Assembly: GCA_903896745.1 (NCBI GenBank)
Contig: CAITZA010000395.1
Span: 1 to 37,434 of the forward strand
Direction: 5' to 3'
DNA: 37,434 nt
DNA from: an uncultured Desulfomonile sp.
GTDB taxonomy: Bacteria > Desulfobacterota > Desulfomonilia > Desulfomonilales > Desulfomonilaceae
In this document: piece after piece, positions 16,228 to 24,753 of the stretch
Layout: each line of letters opens with the position of its first letter
Numbering within the stretch: the first letter of the stretch is position 1
Made by a program: the position numbers and the translations under genes
The notes under the pieces: generated by a model
Database searches by the model: none
The model's input: only the letters and a program-made list of their open reading frames with translations
Told to the model about the DNA's origin: nothing

Positions 16228-17118
16228 TCAAAAAAGTTTGAAAGGTTTTCTGGTTCCGTCAGGCAGGTAATCGTAAAAACCCTTGCCGTTCTTCCTGCCA
16301 AGCCTACCTGCTTCCACCATTTTTCTGTAGAGAATGTTGACAGCGTCCCGCTCTTTGTGGGTGTACTCAAAAACAGCATCCCCAGCCATGTTGATGACGT
16401 CGAAACCTCCAAAATCGGCAAGTTCGCATGGCCCCATTGGATGACCAGTTCCAAGGCGCATCGCTGTGTCTATCTCTTCAGCGGTGGCGGCCCCTTCGAG
16501 CACCATCTGAGCCGCTTCCATGTATAGCCCGAGCAGAAGACGATTCACTATGAAGCCAGGAATGTCCTTTACCTTTATCGGTGTTTTCCCCAATTTTCTG
16601 CAGAACGCCATAGTCCTTTCAACCGTCTGTTCCGAAACCCCAATTGGAACAACGACCTCGACCAGTTTCATTACAGCGGCTGGATTGAAGAAATGGGCCC
16701 CAATACAGTTTTGAGGCCGCCTTGTTGCGCCTGCTATGGCAGTCACCGACAAAACGGACGTATTGGTGGCCAATATGGTATGCGGTAGACATATTTGGTC
16801 GAGTTCGGCGAACAACCTTTTCTTGAGATCAATGTTTTCCGGCACAGCCTCAATGACAAAATCAGCATTTTGGGCCGCCTTTGCAAGACTGGTTGTGATG
16901 CGAACCCTTGAAAAAGCCTCTCGTCCTGCCTCCTCGGAAAGCTTCCCCTTTAAAACAAGACGTTTGCTAATGTTGTCTTTAATAGCCAAACTGGCCTTTT
17001 CAAGCATGACTTGATCGATATCGTAAACAGAGACATTCACACCAGAAAGGGTCGCCGCCTGAGCTATGCCATGCCCCATCGTGCCTGCGCCCAATACGGC
17101 CATTTGCTTGATTTCCAT
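16228..17118 (-). CDS. 3-Hydroxyacyl-CoA dehydrogenase
   Basis: This 296-residue NAD-dependent enzyme oxidises 3-hydroxyacyl-CoA to 3-oxoacyl-CoA. It has the Rossmann motif VLGAGTMGHGIAQ near the N-terminus, VIEAVPE, ATNTSVLSVT, the catalytic HFFNP segment, PGFIVNRLL, and GTGHPMGPCELADFGG at the start of the C-terminal helical domain. A longer in-frame reading to 17196 exists, but ATG 17118 is chosen because AAGGAG stands 9 bases upstream and the domain starts there. It is the first gene of the minus array and faces the divergent acyl-CoA synthetase gene across a region of nearly 500 bases. Confidence 0.93.
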   Translation of the reverse strand: MEIKQMAVLGAGTMGHGIAQAATLSGVNVSVYDIDQVMLEKASLAIKDNISKRLVLKGKLSEEAGREAFSRVRITTSLAKAAQNADFVIEAVPENIDLKKRLFAELDQICLPHTILATNTSVLSVTAIAGATRRPQNCIGAHFFNPAAVMKLVEVVVPIGVSEQTVERTMAFCRKLGKTPIKVKDIPGFIVNRLLLGLYMEAAQMVLEGAATAEEIDTAMRLGTGHPMGPCELADFGGFDVINMAGDAVFEYTHKERDAVNILYRKMVEAGRLGRKNGKGFYDYLPDGTRKPFKLF

Positions 17119-17606
17119 TACTGAAGTCTCCTTAAGGGTAATCAAAAAAGCTCTGAAGTTAGAGACGAAATTTAGGCCACCCATGCATTGCCACATTGAC
17201 CTCCCGGCAATGTGTTGGCGTCACGCCTGGCTTATGATGCATCACGCATGGTATTATTGTGAACTATATTAATAAGCTTAGCGAACATTTATGCACGCTG
17301 TCAAGGAAAAAAGAAGAATTGGCAGACAGGCAATCGAGCGGGTCAGTATTTCCAATAGCCTATAGTTAAGAGGTGTTAGGCGTATCGATGGGGCAGCGAT
17401 AGCCAATTCTGACTGGAAAAAATGCTTGACAGTCGTCACTGAACTATGTTCATTATGATATGTATATCGAAACAGCATAATGCGTTGATTGAGTGAGAGT
17501 TCCCAAAAAAATTTATGGCTTTCGCCCATTACGGGAAACACCGGGAAGCAGGAAAGATGATGTCCCGGTCAAACCCTTTATGCTTCCAGGGAAAGGATGG
17601 CAAACA
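17119..17606. promoter_or_regulatory. Divergent control region between the two catabolic arms
   Basis: No gene is seen in these 488 bases. TTGACA boxes point outward in both directions: plus strand 17426-17431 and minus strand 17304-17299. I found no convincing -10 box at standard spacing for either. Two similar sites flank the region's centre: TGAACTATGTTCA at 17440-17452 (a 5-3-5 palindrome) and TGAACTATATTAA at 17260-17272. They match in 11 of 13 positions. They are candidate operators for a repressor acting on both arms. The long leader before the ligase start, 17460-17606, has no obvious structure. Confidence 0.55.
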
Positions 17607-19148
17607 ATGCGGAACAATGTTGGTTATCTCTTGGCGAAGCGGGCTTTCTTGAGCCCAAATAAAGAAGCTTTCATAGACGGAAGCCTCAACACAACGCGAA
17701 GCTATTCCCAGTTCAATCTTGCCACAAACCGTTTGGCAAATGCGCTCATTGGTTTGGGAACCAAAAAGGGGGACAGGGTAGCTGTTTTGATGCTGAACTG
17801 TTCGGAGTACCTGGAACTTTTCTTTGCCTTGGGAAAAATTGGCGCTGTGTGTGTGCCCCTGAACATTCGGCTCGCGCCTGACGAACTGGTTTATATACTA
17901 GATGATAGTGAGTCGGATGTTCTGGTTTATGGGCATGAATTTCAAAAGCTGGTTGCAGGAATTCGGGCCAAGCAAAGCCCCAGATCAACGGTTAACAAGT
18001 GGTTGCATCTTGGAGGGCAAGGCCAAACTGATGATTTTGCGATAAGTTTTGAGGGACTGGTAAACAACGCCACTGATGATGAACCTGAACTGGGTGGATT
18101 TGACAATGACCCATTGTTCATAATGTATACATCTGGAACGACAGGCGCGCCCAAAGGCGCAGTGCAAACCCACAGCACAGTCCTCTGGGCCGCAATCACC
18201 ATGGCGGCGACTGCCGAGCTTCGTCACGACGACCGTTTTTTTGTGCCACTGCCACTTTTTCATGTAGGCGCCCTCATGCCGGCTATCATGTCAATCTATT
18301 TCGGGAACACAATAGTTAGCATAAGGATGTTTGATCCCGGGCAGTGCTGGAAAATAATAGAAACCCATCGAGTGACCAATACATTGATGGTGCCCACCGT
18401 ATTGGGGGTGATGCTTCAGGTTCTGGCGAAAGCTCCGTGCGATTTTTCAAGCGTGCGATGGGTTCTTATTGCTGGCGCTCCGGTGCCCGTCTCGTTACTT
18501 GAAGCTAGTCAGTCTATCGGTCTTCATGTTGAACAGCTTTATGGACTAACGGAAGCGTGTGGGCCCGGCTGTATGCTCATGGGAAAAGATGTGGCCCAAA
18601 AAGTCGGTTCGGCGGGAAAACCGTTTTTGTTTACAGAGGTTCGTGTAGTTGACCAAAATGACAATGAAGTAAAGGCGGGAATACCTGGGGAACTTATCCT
18701 CCGAGGGCCTCACGTCATGGCAGAATACTGGAAACTTCCCGCAGAAACAGCCCAAACCTTACGTGGCGGTTGGCTTCACACCGGTGACATCGCTACTGTG
18801 GATGATGACGGTTTCATCTACATAGTAGACCGTCTAAAGGACATGATCATTTCTGGCGGAGAGAACATATACCCTGCTGAAATAGAAAAGGTAATATCCC
18901 AGCTTCCAAAAATTTCACAGGTTGCGGTGCTTGGACGTCCTGACCCGAAATGGGGGGAAATTCCTATCGCTCTGGTGGCCCCAAAAGACTGCGGTCTTGC
19001 CGAGAAAGAAATTCAGGATTTCTGTGAAGAGAAACTGGCGCGCTACAAGATCCCAAAATCAGTCATGTTTGTTGACAACCTGCCGCTGACTCCCACCGGC
19101 AAGGTTCAAAAACGCCTGCTAAGACAGCAATTGGACACTGGCATCTGA
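17607..19148 (+). CDS. Acyl-CoA synthetase (AMP-forming)
   Basis: The 513-residue enzyme of the ANL superfamily activates a carboxylic acid to its CoA ester through an acyl-adenylate. The phosphate-binding motif YTSGTTGAPKG, the aromatic-turn motif YGLTEACGPG, the hinge region LHTGDIATVDDDGFIYIVDR and the adenylation lysine in LTPTGKVQKR are all present. GTG 17493 and ATG 17580 are in frame upstream, but ATG 17607 has AAAGGA nine bases before it and fits the usual family N-terminus. As first gene of the plus arm it probably loads the pathway's starting acid. The chain type is not evident, and FadD-like medium- or long-chain or alicyclic acids are possible. Confidence 0.9.
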   Translation: MRNNVGYLLAKRAFLSPNKEAFIDGSLNTTRSYSQFNLATNRLANALIGLGTKKGDRVAVLMLNCSEYLELFFALGKIGAVCVPLNIRLAPDELVYILDDSESDVLVYGHEFQKLVAGIRAKQSPRSTVNKWLHLGGQGQTDDFAISFEGLVNNATDDEPELGGFDNDPLFIMYTSGTTGAPKGAVQTHSTVLWAAITMAATAELRHDDRFFVPLPLFHVGALMPAIMSIYFGNTIVSIRMFDPGQCWKIIETHRVTNTLMVPTVLGVMLQVLAKAPCDFSSVRWVLIAGAPVPVSLLEASQSIGLHVEQLYGLTEACGPGCMLMGKDVAQKVGSAGKPFLFTEVRVVDQNDNEVKAGIPGELILRGPHVMAEYWKLPAETAQTLRGGWLHTGDIATVDDDGFIYIVDRLKDMIISGGENIYPAEIEKVISQLPKISQVAVLGRPDPKWGEIPIALVAPKDCGLAEKEIQDFCEEKLARYKIPKSVMFVDNLPLTPTGKVQKRLLRQQLDTGI

Positions 19149-19173
19149 TAGCGACTGATCGGGGAGACCTGTA

Positions 19174-20397
19174 ATGAATGCAAACGATGTGGTGATAGTC
19201 AGCGCACTGAGAACCCCCTTTGGAAAATTTGACGGGGTTTTGCGAAGCACAGACAGCATTGACCTCGCGGTAATGGTGTTGAAAGAGGTTGTGCGGAGAA
19301 TTGACCTGGCGCCTTCACAAGTTGATGAAGTCTATTATGGGACATGTATTCCTGCTGAATACGCTATTTATACAAACGTTCCAGCCCGACAGATCACTCT
19401 GCTTGCCGGATTCCCCGAAGACTCAATATCACTGACTGTTGACAGGGCGTGCTGTTCCTCCATGACTGCCTTAAGGCTCGGCTACAGGGCGATAAAAGCC
19501 GGCGATGCGCAGGTGGTCATAGCCTGTGGGGCTGAAAACATGGGTAACGTTCCATTGATCGCAGGCGCTGAAAAAGCGCGATGGGGCAATCGTCTGGGGC
19601 ACATTGAGCTCCAGGATGTGCTGTTCGAACTGGGGTATGGGCGCAAAGGATTTGCGCCCGTGGCCACCGATGCCGGTGAAGTGGCGGTGGAATTGGGAGT
19701 AACCCGGAAGATGCAGGACGAATGGGCAGCGCTGAGCCATTCGAGATGGCATGAAGCCTATTCTGAACGGAAATTCAAAGTTGGCGAAGAGATTATGGAT
19801 GTCAGTATTTCGGGCAAAAAAGGGGAGTCGATAACCATGGAACGCGACGAGTCCCCACGGGAAAATCTTTCTATTGAAAAAATGGCTCAACTGAAAACGG
19901 TTTACGGCAGTCCCACGGTAACGCCGGCGAATGCGCCGGGTCTAAACTCGGGCGCATCGGCCATGGTAATCATGAGCCGAAGCAAGGCAGAGCAACTCAA
20001 GTTAGAGGTTTTGGGGGTAATTGAAGCGTGCGAATGCGCGGCGGGTGATCCAAAATACATGGCATGTGTTCCGGCGCAAGCCATAACAAGGTTGCTGGCA
20101 AAAACGGGGCGTGTGATTGATGAGATAGACCTGTTTGAAATCAACGAAGCTTTTGCGGCAGTCACCTTGGTATCCCTGAAGCTGATAGCAGACGGGAACC
20201 CAGTGACATTTGAAACTCTTAAACAAAAAACCAATGTGAATGGGGGCGCTATTGCAATAGGTCATCCCGTTGGGGCTAGTGGCGCCCGTATTACCATGAC
20301 CTTGATGTATGAATTGAAGCGCAGGGGTGGAGGCGTCGGCGTCGCTGCCATTTGCGGAGGTTTGTCTCAGGGAGAGGCCCTTATTCTGACCGTCTGA
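19174..20397 (+). CDS. Thiolase (acetyl-CoA C-acyltransferase)
   Basis: This second canonical thiolase has 407 residues. Catalytic residues are Cys93 (DRACCSSMTAL, with an unusual second Cys directly after it), His364 (IGHPVGASG) and Cys394 (CGGLSQGEA). NEAFAAV is also present. It is only distantly similar to the thiolase at 14155-15339, so the two probably cleave different 3-oxoacyl-CoAs. It follows the acyl-CoA synthetase after 25 bases, with GGGGAG upstream of ATG 19174. The pathway thus has at least two genuine thiolases beside the cysteine-less ones. Confidence 0.92.
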   Translation: MNANDVVIVSALRTPFGKFDGVLRSTDSIDLAVMVLKEVVRRIDLAPSQVDEVYYGTCIPAEYAIYTNVPARQITLLAGFPEDSISLTVDRACCSSMTALRLGYRAIKAGDAQVVIACGAENMGNVPLIAGAEKARWGNRLGHIELQDVLFELGYGRKGFAPVATDAGEVAVELGVTRKMQDEWAALSHSRWHEAYSERKFKVGEEIMDVSISGKKGESITMERDESPRENLSIEKMAQLKTVYGSPTVTPANAPGLNSGASAMVIMSRSKAEQLKLEVLGVIEACECAAGDPKYMACVPAQAITRLLAKTGRVIDEIDLFEINEAFAAVTLVSLKLIADGNPVTFETLKQKTNVNGGAIAIGHPVGASGARITMTLMYELKRRGGGVGVAAICGGLSQGEALILTV

Positions 20398-20501
20398 GGC
20401 TTACTGCTAAAGACGATTTCTTCACAAATCAGGTTCAGTCACGTTCGTTAAAGTTTCGGCAAGATGCGCCGGAGGGGTCGGGAACTACCAAGGAGGGTTT
20501 G

Positions 20502-20960
20502 ATGATCAAACCTGAAAAGACACCGATATTAAGTCAGAAGGGCCAGATTGCAATGCCCTACACTTGGTGGGTCGGTAATGCAGGCAGTCGCTTCCTTGCA
20601 GCATTGCGGGATGACGCTAGAATTATCGGCAATAGTTGCGAAGAATGCGGCAAGGTATTTGTCCCGCCTCGAAAGAATTGCGGATACTGTTACAGGGAGC
20701 TAACAAAATGGGTCGAATTGGGCAACGAGGGGACAGTAATTGCACACACTGTGGTCCACTTCAGTTTTTCACTACACCCGTGTCGCACTCCGTTTGCCTA
20801 CGCCCTGATAAAACTTGATGGAGCTGATGTCGGATTCATGCATGTGGTCCGGGATCATCCCGAAAGGCTTTCAAACAATGTGCGAGTCAAAGCCATATTC
20901 AGGGACAGGGCGCTTCGTATCGGTCACATCCTTGATATTGAAACGTTTGAGATTATCTGA
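20502..20960 (+). CDS. DUF35 Zn-ribbon/OB-fold protein, short class (plus-arm copy)
   Basis: The 152-residue protein has zinc ribbon cysteines Cys46, Cys49, Cys60 and Cys63 (CEEC and CGYC), the same positions as in the minus-arm protein at 10832-11302. An OB fold with TPFAYALIKLDGAD follows. An open frame extends upstream into the thiolase gene, but ATG 20502 directly follows a strong AGGAGGG, so the short form is chosen. It precedes the type 1 thiolase-like gene by 18 bases. In the other arm the short DUF35 lies at the end of the module, so this gene has moved relative to its paralogue. Confidence 0.88.
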   Translation: MIKPEKTPILSQKGQIAMPYTWWVGNAGSRFLAALRDDARIIGNSCEECGKVFVPPRKNCGYCYRELTKWVELGNEGTVIAHTVVHFSFSLHPCRTPFAYALIKLDGADVGFMHVVRDHPERLSNNVRVKAIFRDRALRIGHILDIETFEII

Positions 20961-20978
20961 TCGGATTGGGAGGCCTGG

Positions 20979-22121
20979 ATGGACCACATAGCGATTGTTG
21001 GGGTGGCTCAAACCGGATATGAAGCAAAAATTAGAAATAAGACCAACTATGATCTTGTCTATGAAGTCACGAAAGGCGTTCTCGATGACGCTGGGCTCAG
21101 CCTGGCGGATATAGATAATATCGTGACAGTGTCCAACGACTTTATGGATGGCAGAACCATATCTTCCATGGCCGTTGGTGAGGCTGCCGGTGGTCATGAT
21201 AAAAACATTTCTACGGTAGAAGGCGACGGAACCTTCGGGGCTTTTTATGGCGCCATGCGAGTATTGGGAGGTTTCAACACCACTCTGGTGGTGGCCCACT
21301 CCAAAGGAAGTGAGGGCAGTCTCAAGCATATCACCAACGCAATGTTTGATCCTGTATATCACAGATTAATAGGTATCGAGGCCATAAGCGCCTCAGCCAT
21401 TCAGGCAAATTCCTACATGGATCGTTTTGGGCTTTCAGAAGAGTCATTTGCAATGGTTTCTGTGAAAAATCACCAAAACGGATTCAACAATCCGTACGCT
21501 CACATGCCTCTAAATCTAACGGTTGAAGACGTGATGAAATCGGCCAGGATAGCCGACCCCCTGAAATTGCTGGACTGTAGCCCGGTGAGTGACGGGGCGG
21601 CGGCAATTATCATCGCAAATGAGGAATACTCGCGTAGGGCTAAAACCCGCCCTGTCTGGATAAAAGGTATAGCGCACTGTGTAGAAGAATATTTCCTGGG
21701 GGACAGGGATCTGGCGGTAGCAAAATCGCTTCGTCAGGCGTCACGAAAAGCTTATGAAATGGCGGGGATTTCGAGGCCTGTTGACTCAATTGATGTGGTG
21801 GAGTTGTACGACGCCTTCAGTTATATGGAGCCCCTATGGTTGGAGGGGTTGGGTTTTTGCGAAGAAGGGCGCGGTCCCGGAATGCTAAAAGATGGCATCA
21901 CCCTCATGTCGGGGAAATTACCGGTAAATCCTTCTGGCGGGGTATTGTCATCGCACGCCTTACTGGTAGCGGGTTTGGCTCGAATTATAGAAGCGACGTT
22001 GCAACTTCGCGGAGAGGCTGGCTCCAGACAGATTCCTGAAGCCAAAACAGCCTTGGCGCATGGGATCAACGGCCCTTGCGGTCAGAGCCATTGTGTATGG
22101 GTTCTCAGTTCCGAACAATGA
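20979..22121 (+). CDS. Thiolase-like protein (SCP-x/Ltp family), type 1, no nucleophilic Cys (plus-arm copy)
   Basis: The 380-residue protein is the clear paralogue of the minus-arm type 1 protein: IAIVGVAQT at the start, FDPVYHRLIGIEA, SPVSDGAAAIIIA, PVWIKGI, FLGDRDL, ELYDAFSYMEPLWLEGLGFC and NPSGGVLS. The nucleophile position reads Val80 (TVEGDGTFGA). The HPxG region is SHALLVAG. The C-terminal pair Cys367/Cys372 (CGQSHC) is kept. Some of these features recall Ltp2-type aldolases that work with DUF35 partners, and here DUF35 genes flank the pair on both sides. The ribosome binding site is GGGAGG. Catalysis is unproven. Confidence 0.82.
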   Translation: MDHIAIVGVAQTGYEAKIRNKTNYDLVYEVTKGVLDDAGLSLADIDNIVTVSNDFMDGRTISSMAVGEAAGGHDKNISTVEGDGTFGAFYGAMRVLGGFNTTLVVAHSKGSEGSLKHITNAMFDPVYHRLIGIEAISASAIQANSYMDRFGLSEESFAMVSVKNHQNGFNNPYAHMPLNLTVEDVMKSARIADPLKLLDCSPVSDGAAAIIIANEEYSRRAKTRPVWIKGIAHCVEEYFLGDRDLAVAKSLRQASRKAYEMAGISRPVDSIDVVELYDAFSYMEPLWLEGLGFCEEGRGPGMLKDGITLMSGKLPVNPSGGVLSSHALLVAGLARIIEATLQLRGEAGSRQIPEAKTALAHGINGPCGQSHCVWVLSSEQ

Positions 22122-22131
22122 GAGGCGATTA

Positions 22132-23289
22132 ATGCCGGGAAGCGTAGCAATAGTGGGAGTAGGTCAGACCGATCACCGAAGCCATCGGCCGGACGTAAAT
22201 GGACGGGAAATGATCTATGAGGCAGTTCAGAGAGCGCTGTTGGACTGCGAACTGTCAATAAACCATATTGATGCGATCATTATTGGCAATATGGATCATT
22301 TTGAATCCATAAACTACGTTGATACATGGAGTGTTGAAGGGTCCGGCGCAATCATGAAGCCAATCATGAAAGTCAGCACTGGAGGCACCACAGGCGCTTC
22401 GGTGGCTATCGCGGCATATTATCATGTGGCCTCCGGGCTATTTGACCGGGTTCTGGCTATAGGCTGGGAGAAAAATTCCGAAAGTGACACCACAGGCGCA
22501 ATTATCACGTGCAGCGATCCGGTTTGGGACAGATTTTCCTATTCAGGAGCAATACCGAGCCTTGCCACCGAGGCTAGCGCCTACATGAACCAATACGGGG
22601 TCACTCAAGAGGACGCCGCCCGGGTAACGGTCAGAGATAGGGGTAACGCTGTCAATAATCCGCACGCTCATCTCAGAAAACCCGTGAGCATACACGAGGT
22701 TCTGGCGTCTCCAATGCTGGCCTATCCGATCAAACTACTCGATATTTGCCCCCGGAGTGACGGCGCCGCCGCAGTAATTTTTGCTTCTGACGGCATTGCC
22801 CAGAGAATCACCCCGAGACCCGCCTGGATAAAGGCATGTTCCGTCCGACACACGTATACGTGGTTTGGGGATGTGGACTACAAACAGGGCTTGGTGTCGT
22901 TGCAGCGGGCTTCAGCCGAGGCCTATCTGCGCGCTGGAATAAAGAGCCCGGCAGACGAGTTGGATGTCGCAGAACTATACCTCCCCTATTCATACGCGGG
23001 ATTAAAATGGATCGAAGATCTGGGTTTTTGTGCCAGGGGTGAAGGCGCCGGATTTGTTGAAGACGGCCATACGGATATCGCGGGCAAGATACCCGTGAAT
23101 CCTTCGGGAGGGGTATTGAGCGCAAACTGCATAGGCGCTACGGCGCTTCTGCGGGTAGGGGAAGCCGCTCTCCAGGTCATGGGTAAAGCCGGACCAAGGC
23201 AGATTCCGGATGTAAAACAAGCGCTCGCTACTGGTTTCGGAGGATGTTTCTGGTCAGACGTGCTAATACTCGGATCCGGGCGGCCCTAA
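22132..23289 (+). CDS. Thiolase-like protein (SCP-x/Ltp family), type 2, no nucleophilic Cys (plus-arm copy)
   Basis: This 385-residue protein pairs with the minus-arm type 2 protein. The nucleophile motif reads VSTGGTTGA with Val81, aligned exactly with Ile81 of its paralogue, and the histidine region SANCIGATALL matches STNCIGAS. The C-terminal region is FGGCFWSD. The usual Asp in the DxFS segment is also lost (ELYLPYSYAGLKWIEDL). AGAGG six bases before ATG 22132 supports the start; a longer frame would overlap the type 1 gene. Eleven bases separate it from the type 1 gene and 18 from the long DUF35 gene, as expected for a stoichiometric complex. Confidence 0.82.
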   Translation: MPGSVAIVGVGQTDHRSHRPDVNGREMIYEAVQRALLDCELSINHIDAIIIGNMDHFESINYVDTWSVEGSGAIMKPIMKVSTGGTTGASVAIAAYYHVASGLFDRVLAIGWEKNSESDTTGAIITCSDPVWDRFSYSGAIPSLATEASAYMNQYGVTQEDAARVTVRDRGNAVNNPHAHLRKPVSIHEVLASPMLAYPIKLLDICPRSDGAAAVIFASDGIAQRITPRPAWIKACSVRHTYTWFGDVDYKQGLVSLQRASAEAYLRAGIKSPADELDVAELYLPYSYAGLKWIEDLGFCARGEGAGFVEDGHTDIAGKIPVNPSGGVLSANCIGATALLRVGEAALQVMGKAGPRQIPDVKQALATGFGGCFWSDVLILGSGRP

Positions 23290-23307
23290 TCGAGCAAAGG
23301 AGAAATT

Positions 23308-23793
23308 ATGGTATCAACTGAACTCGGTTACGATCAATTGCTCTCGATAGCCTTTTCCGTACCAATGCCCTATGAGTGGTCGGTGGGCGTATACGGCAGT
23401 CTTTTTTTTCACGAGATCATGAATCATAATCGTTTCCTCGGTGTTAGATGTCCCGATTGCAACAAGGTTTATATGCCGCCCAGACGGCTTTGTGGGCCAT
23501 GCTTCAAGGAACTGGACGAATTGGTGGTCTTGCCCAACGAGGGAACCATAGAGGCGTTTTCAATCGTAAACTATCCTTTTGTAGATCCAAATACAGGCGA
23601 GCAGCGCCCGATTCCCTATACCTACGGCTACATCAGAATTGATGGCGCTGACACTATATTTTCGCACATCATCAACGAAACCGACACTCGCCTGATTCAG
23701 GTAGGAATGAAAGTGAAAGCCGTTTTCAGGGAAAAAGAGCTTATGCAAGGTAATGTTCAGGATATAAAGCATTTTGAAATTGTAAACCCATAA
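23308..23793 (+). CDS. DUF35 Zn-ribbon/OB-fold protein, long class (plus-arm copy)
   Basis: The 161-residue protein has zinc ribbon cysteines Cys48, Cys51, Cys62 and Cys65 (CPDC and CGPC) and an OB fold with the inserted loop VDPNTGEQRPIPYTYG. That loop and the longer N-terminus match the minus-arm protein at 11317-11799. AAAGGAG lies upstream of ATG 23308. In both arms this class directly follows the type 2 thiolase-like gene, which supports a fixed partnership. Confidence 0.88.
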   Translation: MVSTELGYDQLLSIAFSVPMPYEWSVGVYGSLFFHEIMNHNRFLGVRCPDCNKVYMPPRRLCGPCFKELDELVVLPNEGTIEAFSIVNYPFVDPNTGEQRPIPYTYGYIRIDGADTIFSHIINETDTRLIQVGMKVKAVFREKELMQGNVQDIKHFEIVNP

Positions 23794-23804
23794 GCTAACA
23801 GTCT

Positions 23805-24671
23805 ATGACACGACTCGTCCTTCCGTTTTTCCAACGGCATTGGCCTATTTGTCACAACGGTTTTAGACTTGTTGCCGATCACCAAATCATGCAGGTTCCC
23901 AACCAACGAAGAATCTTTAAATGGAAGGGTGTCGCTGGCGCCTGTTTAAGGCCAGGATCACAATTGGGGCCCCCGACGCCAATTGGAGACAGCTGGATCA
24001 TGAACTTCGAAACAGGTTTTTTCGCTGTTTGTGACGGTTCTGACAGGAACCCTCAAGCGTCTTGGAAGTTTCTGATACAGTTTGAAAGAATGGTTGCCAA
24101 TACAGCGGCCATGAAACTCGCAAAACCCTTAAAAACGCATCAACTAATCGTCCTCAAAGAAAAATTTGACGCTGAATCCAGAAAGCTTCTCAATTCAGCC
24201 CTTGGTTCATTTAGCTGCGCCATTACCGGAATTTGTCTGGCGCATACCGAGGTAGGCCTGGCCGGTATCATTCTTCATACTGGTGACAGCAGTCTTTACG
24301 AATTTGATTCTTCAACTTCAAGCGTGGGCGAACTGACACAGAGAAATTTCTGGTTGGTAGGCAGAACAAAGAAACTGTTTCAGATCAGCATATCAGAGAT
24401 CAGCCTGTCAAAATCTCTGATCCTATCAACCGATGGGGTTCCGCTTTTTATTCATTTGCAGAAGCCCGAAATCCGGTCCACGATTTCGAGAATCGTACGC
24501 AAGGAAACAATATCGGATGCTCCGGAAAAGATCATAAATATGATGCGGCCAGTTGATGGATTTGAAGACGACGCGACCGTAATAAGCCTGTCAATGTCAG
24601 GTATTCACGCCGCAAAAAAAAGAATGATCATATCTGGAAATGATGGACAAAGTCTGAGTGGCGCGCTTTGA
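23805..24671 (+). CDS. PPM/PP2C-family protein phosphatase-like protein
   Basis: The 288-residue protein shows scattered PP2C metal-site motifs in the right order: GDSW (Asp62), FFAVCDGSD (Asp77-Gly78), HTGDSSLYEF, LILSTDGVP and DDATVISL near the C-terminus. Members dephosphorylate phosphoserine or phosphothreonine with Mn or Mg. The first domain is short and DG is not followed by the usual MGG, so this is a divergent member. The start is uncertain: ATG 23805 lacks a good ribosome binding site and ATG 23889 is an alternative. It starts 11 bases after a DUF35 gene, so it looks operonic with acyl-CoA metabolism genes. No partner kinase is seen in the window. Confidence 0.68.
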   Translation: MTRLVLPFFQRHWPICHNGFRLVADHQIMQVPNQRRIFKWKGVAGACLRPGSQLGPPTPIGDSWIMNFETGFFAVCDGSDRNPQASWKFLIQFERMVANTAAMKLAKPLKTHQLIVLKEKFDAESRKLLNSALGSFSCAITGICLAHTEVGLAGIILHTGDSSLYEFDSSTSSVGELTQRNFWLVGRTKKLFQISISEISLSKSLILSTDGVPLFIHLQKPEIRSTISRIVRKETISDAPEKIINMMRPVDGFEDDATVISLSMSGIHAAKKRMIISGNDGQSLSGAL

Positions 24672-24753
24672 GAGTTTGAGTAGCCGCGTTTGGCGCTCCG
24701 CAGAGAGTTATTGGAAAATAATTAAATAATAATTTTATGATGAGAGGTCGGAT

